64,000 nucleotides of DNA, taken from assembly GCA_003344405.1 (NCBI GenBank), contig NOWV01000007.1, positions 372,001 through 436,000 of the forward strand, given 5' to 3'. The notes under the pieces are model-generated. The model ran no database searches. It was not told the DNA's origin and saw only the letters and a list, made by a program, of their open reading frames with translations. Position 1 is the first letter of the stretch; every line of letters starts with the position of its first letter. The DNA is from Trichoplax sp. H2 (Eukaryota > Placozoa > Uniplacotomia > Trichoplacea). Made by a program: the position numbers and the translations under genes. Positions 39,736-51,250 of this stretch are shown one piece after another.

Positions 39736-42461
39736 ATGAACAAGAACGCATTTGAAGTGTAAGTTGAAGAAGCGAACTATCTTATAATTACGGTTGGTCT
39801 CATTTGCAATATGATTTCACCCATTTTGTTTTACTTATTTACAGTTTATCACCAGACGCTGAAGATAGTGGAGATGTGAGTATACACGTAAGAAGTAGTT
39901 ACAAGGATCATTCTCAATAAGTGCATCTTTTCCATCTGTAATACGAATTGTATGTAATTTACAGATACTGTACTTTATGCATAATATACATTGCACAATA
40001 CAGTATAAGGTAATTAAATCGCTATAGCACGAAAAATCTTACGTTGCTGTGTTGCAATGATCGCTTGCAGTTTCGAAAGATTGATTTAAGCATATTGTAC
40101 ACATATCGGTTAGCTTAGGACTCGACAATTTTTATACGTATTTTACTCCATCAGACACGTATTGCTACAGCTTAATATATTCGATTTGATATCGATATTA
40201 GGAAGAAAGTAAAGCGCTTTCAGACGCCACTGTAGCCGTTGGAGAGCATGCCTTGAATAGCAAGTTTACATTTTGGTTCTCGCGACGACCGCCTGGTAAA
40301 CAACAGACACCAGTAAACTATGAAGAAAACATTAAACCCGTTGGCACTGTTGCCTCGGTAATAAGGAATGTTAAAAATTTCAATGTCAAACATCTTTTAT
40401 TCAGTGTTTATTGTATTGTACGTGCAAAGTACGATATCGAAGTTTAGTGATCGTAGTTTGTAAACATGCTGAAATTAGGCTTCAGAAGGTCACTGTTTTA
40501 TCTTTAATGGTGACCTTCAAAAACTATGCAATGTACTCTATCCTACTACTGTACTGCATGTTTGTGCAAATATTCTTTATTCCCTTTCAAATTTGCTTTA
40601 ATTCTTTGAAAGGTCGAACAATTCTGGAATTATTACAGTCATATGGCACGGCCAGGGGATCTGACAGGACACAGTGATATACATTTATTCAAGGATGGCA
40701 TCAAGCCCATTTGGGAGGTTGTTTGCATTTATGTTATAGTAATTGTGGAGACTTTGTATGACTATAATTGCAGTAGGTACGATAGTGTGTAGTACTACGA
40801 AGTCGCGATATTGTAACCAAGTGATACCAATTGAGTGCTATAGTATTATAATGCTCTATCTATTCCCTACAGCTTAATCTATATAGCTATATGAATATTT
40901 TTAGTTATGGTTCGTGAACGTATAAATCGTATGAATGCTGTACTTGTAAATACTTTCAAGCCCCGTTTGTATTTACATATAATTATAATAGTTTAACTTA
41001 AATAGATGTATATATTTACCATTAGTCCCTGATTTTTACAGCAGTATCGCAACTCTATTAACCAATTGTTTCCCTAGTACTTTACTAACATTTGACTACA
41101 TGCATTTCTTAAAAGGACGAAGCCAATCGTGAAGGTGGCAAATGGATTATAAGATTGCGAAAGGGCCTTGCTTCTAGATATTGGGAGAATTTGGTAAATT
41201 GAAAAAATTAAATATTTATGTTAAACCCGTTATTATTTTATTATGTCTTACGCACAGGACCTACGATATAAAGTAATGATATAAGTTATCATATAATCCA
41301 ATCAGTGACCGTTTTATGCCTTTAAAATAATTGATAGCGTTATTTCATGTTCCATAAATCAGATGCTAATTATCTTATCCTTAATGGTCATTTGCTGTAC
41401 CATTTCTGAAATAAATTTTTATATTATACAATACCGAATACAGATTTTAGCAATGATAGGAGAGCAGTTTGCAGTTGGAAACGAAATTTGCGGTGCTGTT
41501 GTATCTATCCGGTTTCAGGTATGTCTACAGAATTTAACAATCATTAATCAAAATATATAATCAGAAATGCCTTAAATAAGTGAAGCTGCACCATTAGATC
41601 ACGTATCACTTAGTGAAGTTGTTATACGAAAGTAATAGAGCCTGTTGTATTAGCCTCATCTAATATCTTCGTAAACATGCCTGAAAACTTGTTAAACCTG
41701 TAGGAAGATATTTTATCCCTGTGGAATAGATCTGCTACCGAGCAGCTAGTTACTGCTAGAATCAGGTAAAATAATGGTACTCTTAGTATTTCATACGTTG
41801 TTAATGTACATGATTCTGTTATTAATAAAAAGTAATGTAATCGTCTGTATAGTATCAGTTGTAATATCAAATATATACATATCACAGTATACATACATTA
41901 ATTATTAATTGATATATTTGTGTTTAAACGAAATTCGAATTTAAATCTTAAAATGTTAATTAAAGCATAACCTTATGCGCATATGCGATATCATGTGGTT
42001 TCTATTGCCGCGCCAACATCGAAACAAAAAATTACCACAAATGCTAATATTTGAAGGTTTGAGCTAATAAAGCTATATTCTGTATGCTTTTCAATGATTG
42101 CAGGGATACACTGAAACGAGTTCTTGGACTACCGGCCAACACCATTTTGGAATATAAATCACATAATGATAGCCTAAAGTACGTATATCACTTGATCTCT
42201 ATCTTTTACTATTTGTCATCTTCTGTTATATTTTGTTACTATATCTTCCGCAATCTCTGTGTAATATCTGACCTTTCCTTGTCTTCTACAGTAGAAAATA
42301 CAAAAATACTAGTATGCATTTTTGCTATCTTATCATAAATATTACACAAAAGATTGTACTGTAGATTTATGAAATGGAATTTTTTGTATTCATAGATTGT
42401 GCGCTTTTTTTCATTTAGAGATAACTCGAGTTATAGGAATACTGACGTTTTCGTGAAGTAA
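39736..42461 (+). CDS. EIF4E2: eIF4E2 / 4EHP cap-binding protein
   Basis: 4EHP binds the mRNA cap without recruiting eIF4G and so represses translation, commonly with GIGYF partners. Exons: 39736-39758, 39845-39875, 40202-40357, 40613-40717, 41116-41193, 41444-41518, 41704-41765, 42104-42178 and 42419-42461, in total 215 aa. The core is almost identical to the vertebrate protein: FWFSRRPPGKQQTPVNYEEN, IKPVGTVASVEQFWNYYSHM, RPGDLTGHSDIHLF, PIWEDEANREGGKWIIRL, KGLASRYWENLILAMIGEQF and CGAVVSIRFQ. The cap-sandwich Trp is in PIWED. The aromatic position that is Trp in eIF4E appears as Tyr in NYYSHM, as in 4EHP. The short hydrophilic tail after HNDSLK (DNSSYRNTDVFVK) differs from human. Confidence 0.95.
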
Positions 42462-44974
42462 TGACATCCGGTATACATAACCAGCACAGCAATGTTGCTA
42501 TCAACAAGATTTGAGTTATTCTTCTCGGCGAAAATTTGTACAATAATATGTAATTAATCTACGCATGTATTTGTTGTAATTGTCTGTAAATTATAATAAT
42601 TTGACCTTTGTTGACTTAACAATACTATGCAATATTATGAATCCGATTGTACAATGTGAGTGAAAAGTTTCTGTATGGTAGCTATTTACATAACTAGATC
42701 GAATAGGTTTTAAACTGATTAAATGTATATTTATTTATATACCCAAGTGCGGGCTTTGATAGCAGCAAGTACAATAATATCTCTAAGGGTTGCTAGTAGA
42801 TTTCTGAACAATTTCTATATACTTGTTCTGATTTACCACCAAGTAGCAGTACTGCCCATTGGTAAAAGTTACATAACTTATTATGGTGTCTGCCTAGCAA
42901 GAATATTACAATGTAGAACATCACCTGTTAACATGAATAGCTGCAGACATAGGCAGCCGTATGCCTGTCCATATACGTAATTTATTCTAATTCATAGATT
43001 CACGTATTAGCATTGATCATATTTTTAATTTGCATGGGGTCATTGATTTCATGACATCTCGCAATTGATAATACCTTATTATTACAACACTATCATATCG
43101 TAACTCCTGATGTAGTGGCCTGTAAAAATTTGGCACTTGGCAGAATCCTACAGTATTCGCTGTCATAATAATCATTACAGATGATACGGGATACGATACT
43201 ATTAAGCATACAGTAGCATTCAAGTGTAATCCTGACTTAACAAACGATTTTGAAGGTTGAAGCATTTGCAATATAACGTGCAAATCTTAATTACAGCTAA
43301 TTTATTCTGTTTTTTATAATATATATATAGCGAAAGATTCATTAACTATACTAATTGATAATTACACAATTTATGCTACACAATGCCCATGTGTACCACG
43401 CTCCTAGTCAATTCCTAATTATTTTATCACTATATTCCTAAAAATACTGTACATTCGCATTTCTGTACCCAGCAAAATGTATGAAATTATAACATTTCAT
43501 ATCAGAATACTCGCTCCAATCTCAGACCAGACCTCACATGTACAGGTGTACCTGTTGTACCTTATTCTCATAACACATGAAACAAAAACTTTGGTAGCAA
43601 GTAACACTGAGTGTAGTAGGAATAGTGCAATTTATTAAAGATTATTCTGGCCGAAATCTTGAGGGCAACTAGAAACTTTAATGGTAGCTTCGTCATATCA
43701 TGTATGAATTTTTTATTCGCTACTCAAAGATACAAGTGCTACTGTATTTATTCTTTCTTATTTTTATATGCCATAATTAGTTTCGTGGAAGGAAATCCAA
43801 TTATGAATGTTTGCACAAACCAAAACAGCTGCTGCCAAAATGGCAATTCTTTTTTTCTGTAACGTTGAAGTGCATAGGTATACTGTTAGAACTGTCGTCA
43901 TAATTGTTAACTATGCAATATCTTTAACTAGGCAAAGAAAAAGTAGACTCTGTAATAATAGCAGAAGATACATAAGAATCAAAAATATGCATAGAATAGC
44001 AATTATTCCATCATGTTGCATGTTTATGAGTTTACTCCATGACTAATGTGTGGTAAGTTAACCAGTTTTGGACTTGATCCTACTGGGTTACATAGATACA
44101 CTTACGGTAAATATGTATTTCATCAATGGATTCAGATCTTAATTTAAGATATAACAAGTTACATACTACTGTACTACGTTGTTGCAATACAATACGCCAC
44201 ACTCAGGTCTAAGCCACAGGCTATAGTTCTGCATGTACGCTATTACAGAATAATACTTTTAGTTCTATTCTTCCAAATCATCAAATAGGATACCGGTAGA
44301 TCTTTTAATTTACATATTCAGTACACGACAGTTACATTATGCTGTAACGTTAATGTATCTCGTAAGTTGCAGTATACTACACTACGCTTGCATATACGTA
44401 TCATCGCATCACCTGTAAATGTTACATGATATAGCAATATACAATAATAATATTAATAGGTATACCTGCTTAGATAAAAAGCATAGGTGGCTTCGAGTAT
44501 ATGTAACCCCACAGCTACCTTAAAACTTCAAGATAGAATAAAATATCAGCACATTCACGATCTCGGAGATATTATTATTTTGTGGTTCTAATAGCTCATA
44601 GGCGATGCAACATATATATTTATTCACTTTAATGAGATCACTGTAATTATGTAATTGCATCTAATTAATTAAATATTACTGTGCACCATCGCATTCCTAA
44701 TCAAGGCTGATCACTCACTGTAACTATACGATACATGTAGTACGATAAATTGCATAAGTCCTATCCAGCAAATCCAGCTGGTATGTCGCTTAAATCTAGC
44801 ATTTATAATTGTCGTAAAAGGTAACAGGTTGTCCGTACGGTCGAGTATAGATAATAAATGACGACTGAAAGTCTTCAGAAAGTACACACTATGGTAACTA
44901 TGACATGCCGTACATTCGAATAGTAGCAAAGTGTATCTTGTAAAGGCTAGATACTCTTTTTTAAATTAGGCCTA

Positions 44975-45133
44975 CAGTATATTGGTATATAGTTGCATAC
45001 AAACTGGTAAATGAACTAGCAGTGATGTTGCGCTGATCATTCTATTACTTACCCAGTATATTCGTATATAGTTGTATACAAACTGGTAAATGAACTAGCA
45101 GTGATATTGCGTTGATCATTCTATTACTTACCC
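44975..45133. repeat. tandem duplication, 79-bp unit
   Basis: Two adjacent copies (44975-45053 and 45054-45133) share 'tatagttg.atacaaactgg' and 'gatcattctattacttaccca' and differ by only a handful of bases, so the duplication is fairly recent. Confidence 0.85.
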
Positions 45134-45707
45134 AATATCTAATGAGGTGAGATAATTTTCCCTTAGTTTTATTAAAGGATCACCCAGCGGTCCAAGAGAT
45201 TTATACGGAATCAAGTCAGGTCTGTAAGTTTCCATCTGTTTCGTTGGTTAACGGTAAGTAAATAAATAAATTAATTCATGTACCGTAGATAGTGACTCAT
45301 AGAATGCAATGATATACTGTACAGTACTTTTTACAAATTACGGATTATAATTTTATATAACGCAGTGCTGTATGACAACGAATACATACATAAAAAAATG
45401 AAAGCCCAAACACTATCGTGACCGTCCAAAACATCGACGGAAATCGAATATATCCCTGACTTGCGTCTCTTTTTGGTGCCATTTTTGGTTATGTACGGGT
45501 TTTTTTATCACTGGAAACGTTCAAATCACCAAGGTGTACTGTACGTACAATGTGCCGTAGGCCTGTCACGAGTCATGACTCGGTCTACAGTACAGTATGT
45601 GACTGACGGACTTGACTGATGGACTGCAGCACAGTATTTATTCTAATATCCACGAGTAGGCATGGTGCTGCACAGGTACAGTAGATCAGTAGGACTGACA
45701 GTGTAGA

Positions 45708-45910
45708 TGTACAGTAGGCCCAGCCATAATAACCCCGATTACTCAGATACTCAGCGTAAATATCTTAAACGATGATACATTATTCTAAGGGTCTGTACCT
45801 CAAATTTCATGCGATTATTCGAAAGACTCTTAGAATAATGTATCATCGTTTAAGCTATTTACGCTGAGTATCTGAGTAATCGGGATTATTATGGCTGGGC
45901 CTAATGTACA
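45708..45910. mobile_element. fold-back MITE with 82-bp inverted arms
   Basis: The left arm 45708-45789 (tgtacagtaggcccagcc ... tattctaag) is the reverse complement of the right arm 45829-45910 (cttagaataatg ... ggctgggcctaatgtaca) with few mismatches, around a 39-bp spacer. It has no coding capacity. A single arm recurs at 19152-19223, more than 26 kb away, which shows that the sequence has moved or been copied. The outermost TGTACA resembles the GTAC clusters elsewhere. Confidence 0.85.
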
Positions 45911-46000
45911 GGGTGTCTCATAAGTATTTCCCACTGTTTGAAATTATATGACATTATAACTTCAAGTCCTTATTAGACAAATTTGGTATTATTTGATATG

Positions 46001-46790
46001 ATATCATGACTTCATGAAGATATTAGTAATATCACGAGTAGGCATGATGCTGCACCGGTACAGTAGATGTGAATTTAGTAAATTACTGCAGTAATCCATG
46101 CATGTAGCCGGTGTAGTGTACAGTATCTAGTCGTAGGTATCTACTTCTGAGACAAATAGAAATCGCGGATATCATCATGAAATCATACCATATGATATCA
46201 TGACTTCATGAAGATATTAGTAATATCACGAGTAGGCATGGTGCTGCACAGGTACAGTAGATGTAAATTTAGTAAATTACTGCAGTAATCCATGCATGTA
46301 GCCGGTATAGTGTACAGTATCTAGTCGTAGGTATCTACTTCTGAGACAAATAGAAATCGCGGATATCATCATGAAATCATACCATATGATATCATGACTT
46401 CATGAAGATATTAGTAANNNNNNNNNNNNNNNNNNNNCGAGTAGGCATGGTGCTGCACAGGTACAGTAGATGTAAATTTAGTAAATTACTGCAGTAATCC
46501 ATGCATGTAGCCGGTATAGTGTACAGTATCTAGTCGTAGGTATCTACTTCTGAGACAAATAGAAATCGCGGATATCATCATGAAATCATACCGTAAGATA
46601 TCATGACTTCATGAAGATATTAGTATAGATGTAAATTTAGTAAATTATTGCAGTAATCCATGCATGTATCTAGTGTAGTGTATAGTATCTAATCGTAGGT
46701 ATCTACTTCTGAGACAAATAGAAATCGCGGATATCATCATGAAATCATACCATATGATATCATGACCTGCTGAAGATATTAGTATAGTAT
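46001..46790. repeat. ~194-bp tandem satellite-like array with assembly gap
   Basis: Unit starts (atatcatgacttcatgaaga) lie at 46001, 46195, 46389 and 46598, with a diverged start at 46757. The spacing is 194, 194, about 209 across the gap, and 159 where a copy lacks the 'cacgagtaggcatggtgctg' part. Copies are nearly identical. Twenty Ns at 46418-46437 fall inside a unit, so the true copy number is unknown. A partial unit also occurs at about 45650. Confidence 0.9.
46418..46437. other. assembly gap (20 N)
   Basis: Undetermined bases inside the tandem array. A collapsed repeat is likely. Confidence 1.
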
Positions 46791-47941
46791 AGTATTGTAG
46801 TTCGGTATGTATGATGAATAATGATCAACTTCAATCATTATGCTGTACAGTGTACACTGCACACTACCGTATATTTATTTATCATCATCAACATCATTAA
46901 TGTAATGTCATGACTAATGTAGTCTACTCCAAAATATGGATGCCGATTATTTTACCGATCATTTGCATCGCAAGTGCAACGGTGCTGTCCGCATTTAAAT
47001 TTTCTGTTATCATTTCATGGTACCGTATGAAATAGAATGGCTGAAAAAATGACAAGCTTTCACATTATTTCCCACTATGAGGCCCTCGCTTTCTTTCTTT
47101 AGTACTGTAGTCCATTAGTCCTGGTACGGTATTGCAAAAACACGAAAACTAAATATTTACAGGACAGGAGCTTGCGTGGCGAATTACGGTAGTACTGTAG
47201 TAGTACGCTACTTTATCATGTTTGCTAAAATAGATGAGTATACTGTGCTTACGGTTGCAATATTTATTTATAAAAGTGACTGTAATACAAATCACGTCAA
47301 AGCGCTATTCAAAAGTGATTTACTGTACTCGTTTTCATTTGCAACTCGCAAATTTGATGAGATTATAACATAGATGAAGAAATCATACTATTGACATGTG
47401 ATTTACTCATTGTCACTGACAGCTCTCCAATCTGTTGCAGTGAGTTGTGCCTGCATACTATCATCGTACTGTACTGCAGAATGCATCTTTGACTGTAATG
47501 GAGATACTTGAAAAGTTTAAACACCAGATCCTTAAATGTATTTATCCTCCTTCACTTGACTGCATTGTTTGTTGTTAGAATAATAATAATTGTTATGCAC
47601 TCCATTTGAAAAATATTGATCAGTACCAGTAGCTGCGATTGCGGCCATGAGAAATACTTTAGGATGGTTACTCTGCTTTTTGCACAATCAGGATTCCTAA
47701 TGGCCACGTGTACTCGTACACTTCTGGCTTGCAGTCTCGTTTGCACTAAGTCCAGGCCTGGTCTAAACTGGAAAATCGACATTTTCCTAACTGAAAGCAA
47801 GACCAGTGTTAAGGTCTCATAACTGACAAACAAGACCTGATTTGTTTTCACTATCATGCACAACAGCTTTCAGACCTGTGCACATGGTCAGCTGAAAAGG
47901 CGTACGTCATGCGCGTACGAGACACAGCGAGAGCCGCGTGG

Positions 47942-47950
47942 TATATAATA
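47942..47950 (+). promoter_or_regulatory. candidate TATA box for the 48376 gene
   Basis: The sequence 'tatataata' is preceded by GC-richer DNA. About 100 bp downstream a good donor (48050, gtaagc) pairs with an acceptor ending at 48329, which would make a 5' UTR intron just ahead of the ATG at 48376. The order TATA, short leader exon, intron, start codon is consistent. Confidence 0.4.
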
Positions 47951-48375
47951 ACGTAGGCAATGCATAGTTGAGCTCTAGACCTGTGCTTCTAATTCATCGG
48001 TGGAGAACGTTTCCTCGACCATTTTTTCTCATTGCAATTGGATTTTCTGGTAAGCTCGATTGCATTAGCCATCTTTCAATACATTACCTGGAAATGCAGT
48101 GAATTTCACAATTACGCTAGGATTACCGACGATTTGAATAATACAGTGCATCAACGTTACTGCTACATTTCTGCATATTTTCTGCAGTGCGGACTGGTTG
48201 GTTTAGTCGCTGCGTATCTGCAAATGATACTAACCGAAAATGTTGCATAACTTAGCATTTGCTACAATGTATTTTTGCTAAGCATGAGTTTCAGTGTTTT
48301 CTATACTTAATAATTGCAATTGAATTCAGAAGAAGTAATTTTATTGTTGTACTTCTATTCAAAGAATTGGTAACG

Positions 48376-49764
48376 ATGCCTTATTCATCGCGCGACGGAG
48401 ATCGCCCACAGTGGAACGGAAGAGATGTCGACAGAAGAAGCGATTATTCTAGAGAGGATGATAGACCCCCTCGGTATAACAAGTTTGCTTCAGAAAATCG
48501 CTTTAATGATCGAGACAATTTTCGCCCAAGGAGACCTGGTATGCCTCCCAATAATGGTAGACCTATGCGTGGTCGAAACGGCAACGATAGGCGATTTGAT
48601 CCAAGAAGTCAGCGTGGTGGGCGCCGTCAAGACGGCAATGGCAGACCTCGGGATGCTCGGCCACGTGAATATTACGTCAACCGATTTGTCATTTTCTGCA
48701 ATGCAGCTGATCCTGATGAGAAACTTAGCGTTATACCCTACGAAGGCAATCATAACGAAGTCTACGACAACCAAGACAAAGTCTACATTCATGAACCTGC
48801 ATTTGATAGAAAGCTCAATTATGCTGATTTGATGGCTGCCCTTTCCTACTGTATGAAGCGCACGGTGCAAACTTACAAAGCCGACCGACATGGCGAGTTA
48901 TTTTTCATTGCAAGATACGGAAAAATCTTTTACACCAATGTCAATCAAGATCGTGACCGTTCAAAATGGACCGTTGCATCATTTATGAACAGCGTCAACA
49001 CGCACAATTGGCCATTCGCTCAGGAATTGGAAACTAAAAGTGAAGCGAACCAACCAGATATTAGGCATTCGTTTTATCCTGTTAATGAAAATGTTCAACC
49101 TTCCGACTTTGAACGGGCGCTAGAACGAAAGAAATTTCAGAAGATTGATACCACGGAAGAATACTATGTTAGCTACGTATTAGAGGACAAAGAACGCGAT
49201 AAACGGCGCAACGTCTTTATCTGCTATGATCAACACTTGAAATTCAAACGTATTCGTGTTCCGACTATCAAATGGTGCGATATCGATATCAGTCGCGACG
49301 ATAACGTCGACTTAAGAATTAGCTTCAGAAGTGAAAGAGTATTAGAAAGGCGAGATCTGAACATGGATGATCGACTGGTTCAATCGTTGAAAGAGATTCC
49401 TTTGATGGATTTGATTACTTTTGACAAGAAGAATAACCTACAGGTATTGCAAGATAGGGAGAATGTGCAGTTGGTTAGACACAAGATCACCCATGCTTAC
49501 ATCATAACTCGCGAATTTTGCCAAAGCCGAAATTTAGAACCCTTTTGGCATTATTTAACGGTGAACTGTACTGAAGTTACAGAGTACTCGCGCTTGGATA
49601 AAAATATTGGAGCATTCAAAACGGTTGAATCGAAGTGTGAAATAACTGCGACGGTCGATCATGTTGGTAAACTAAAGATTCATAAAGAAGATAAGCTTGC
49701 TGAAGTTGTGAAAGCGATGCTAAAATTTTGGGGGCAACAATTGCCAGCCACCTTTAAGAATTAA
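48376..49764 (+). CDS. RG/RD-rich 462-aa protein of unknown family, uninterrupted reading frame
   Basis: I do not recognise this protein. Residues 1-97 are disordered and strongly basic with many RD, RG and RGG-like pieces (for example MRGRNGND, SQRGGRRQDGNGRPRD), typical of RNA-binding tails. From about residue 98 the sequence looks folded and beta-rich, with YYVNRFVIFCNAAD, a middle part with LFFIARYGKIFYTNV, then EEYYVSYVLEDKERDKRR, NVFICYDQHLKFKRIRV and DDNVDLRISFRSERVLERR, ending in KLAEVVKAMLKFWGQQLPA. I see no signal peptide or membrane helix. The 1.39-kb frame is unbroken and less AT-rich than its neighbours, whereas most genes here have many introns. I chose the ATG at 48376: the longer frame from 48259 crosses a likely 5' UTR intron (48050-48329). 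A role in RNA metabolism is plausible but inferred only from the RG tail. Confidence 0.8.
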   Translation: MPYSSRDGDRPQWNGRDVDRRSDYSREDDRPPRYNKFASENRFNDRDNFRPRRPGMPPNNGRPMRGRNGNDRRFDPRSQRGGRRQDGNGRPRDARPREYYVNRFVIFCNAADPDEKLSVIPYEGNHNEVYDNQDKVYIHEPAFDRKLNYADLMAALSYCMKRTVQTYKADRHGELFFIARYGKIFYTNVNQDRDRSKWTVASFMNSVNTHNWPFAQELETKSEANQPDIRHSFYPVNENVQPSDFERALERKKFQKIDTTEEYYVSYVLEDKERDKRRNVFICYDQHLKFKRIRVPTIKWCDIDISRDDNVDLRISFRSERVLERRDLNMDDRLVQSLKEIPLMDLITFDKKNNLQVLQDRENVQLVRHKITHAYIITREFCQSRNLEPFWHYLTVNCTEVTEYSRLDKNIGAFKTVESKCEITATVDHVGKLKIHKEDKLAEVVKAMLKFWGQQLPATFKN

Positions 49765-51250
49765 GACAACATCGAAATATCCAATTTTTTCCACTTCGTA
49801 GATGATCACTTTTACTTTATTCGTTTATGAATTGCTTACGCGGTCTTTGTCTGTTCCTGGTAATTCATTGATTACACGGGTCGTTTGTTGGTAGTTTCAA
49901 ATATTATTTTAAGCCGTTCTTGATGTGGTAAATTTGGAGTATTTAATTTTTAAGAAGATAGAAATGCGGTAACTGAACTAGCTTATAGGATACAATTTTT
50001 TGTTATCTGACTTCATTTCGGTTGGCTTATTTCGATAGTATTAAGTTTATAATTGATGAATGAATACGGCCTATTCAATACCCGTACATCTGTAGAGTTT
50101 CACATGTGCAGTCGAATATATTCGACGTTTTAGTATGGTTGTGTTCCTTCGAGTTTCTGTGCGCCACTGCATTGCAGTAGGTTATAGGGCTTATTGCATT
50201 TTGTACAAGTCATCAGTCCGGATGTAAAATTAAAAATAAAAAGTATCGTATATTGGAATGTCCATGTGATAGAGGAGTTACTATGCTCAAAAGGAAAGTT
50301 CTAATCATTACAGCAAACAGGAAACGTAAACGGAATTCACTGAAACCTGAAGATTGAGATAGAGTACTAATAAATCAATCAGTGACTCAGCAGAACGTTT
50401 CAACTTGTCCCATGAAGAAAGTGCAAGTTGTGATGAGTAAAAAAGGGACTAGTGTTGTGCAGATTAACGCTAAAAACTTGCAACTGGCGTTTGTGCAAGT
50501 TGCTGGCTATGCCATATCTACAAGTGTGCCAATGCCATACGTATGCACAAGACATTTTTCAATTTTGAACGCAGACGCTAAAATGCAATTCCATCTAAAG
50601 AAAGTAATCCAAAGTTTATATACATGAAATCCGTCAATTTAGATCCTAAATTAAGTTTATAGGTCTGTCTATACGGATGATTAGCGTAAAATTTCATGGA
50701 ATGAAAAGTAATTGACTGAAAGTGTGCCAATACCATACGTGTACACAAGACATTTTTTCAATTTTGAACGCAGACGCTAAAATGCAATTCCATCTAAAGA
50801 AAGTAATCCAAAGTTTATATACATGAAATCCGTCAATTTAGATCCTAAATTAAGTTTATAGATCTATACGGATGATTAGCGTAAAATATCATGGAATGAA
50901 AAGTAATTGATCGAAAGTTGAAAATTTATTTTTGGTTTTCATATCCAGTACAGCATCAACCATTGCGGTCTTCAACGGATACAGTATGGTACGGTACAGG
51001 GGGGGTCGGGTTGGGTCCATGTTGAATATTGAACGATACAAAGGCGTGTTGGCCTAAAGAGGGTTTACAGTTAGTATACTGTCCTGTACTATACCTTACA
51101 GCATAGAGTACAGTATGGATTGAACACAGTAATCTACCGCATCGATGTCATTCACTAAATTAATTCTCATCCAGAGCACTCTGGGCCTGTTTTAAAAGCT
51201 AGAAACTTGCTCCTTCGTTGTGGTTATATTATAGCATTAAAGTGAAAAGA
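49765..51250. other. intergenic region between the RG-rich gene and PINCH
   Basis: Contains a 198-bp tandem duplication at 50523-50912 and scattered GTAC words (about 50975-51115) before the PINCH start. No gene seen. Confidence 0.5.
50523..50912. repeat. tandem duplication, 198-bp unit
   Basis: Copies at 50523-50720 and 50721-50912 both run from 'agtgtgccaat.ccatacgt' to 'gaatgaaaagtaattga' and are nearly identical. The first copy creates a short spurious reading frame (50382-50627). Confidence 0.9.

Larger units (their letters stand above)
42462..47941. other. repeat-rich gene desert
   Basis: About 5.5 kb without a recognisable gene, the longest such stretch here. It contains a 79-bp tandem duplication (44975-45133), a fold-back MITE (45708-45910), a ~194-bp tandem array (46001-46790) with an assembly gap, and scattered GTAC palindromes. 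The reading frames at 42723, 43017, 43659, 43807, 44711, 47176 and 47552 show no family motifs. Confidence 0.5.

Noticed and set aside
45907-45932. A transposon-terminus-like string (cagggtgtctcataag) next to the MITE.
   Set aside because: It resembles ends of some DNA transposons, but I found no matching partner end or transposase frame.
46001-46790. CRISPR-like array.
   Set aside because: The whole ~194-bp unit repeats with no short repeat and variable spacer pattern, and the DNA is eukaryotic.
48259-48375. Longer start for the RG-rich protein (501 aa).
   Set aside because: The upstream part is hydrophobic and unlike the rest, and it spans a likely 5' UTR intron (48050-48329).
48425-48891. 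Overlapping frames of 133-135 aa on both strands within the RG-rich gene.
   Set aside because: They are shadows of the main frame with no family features.
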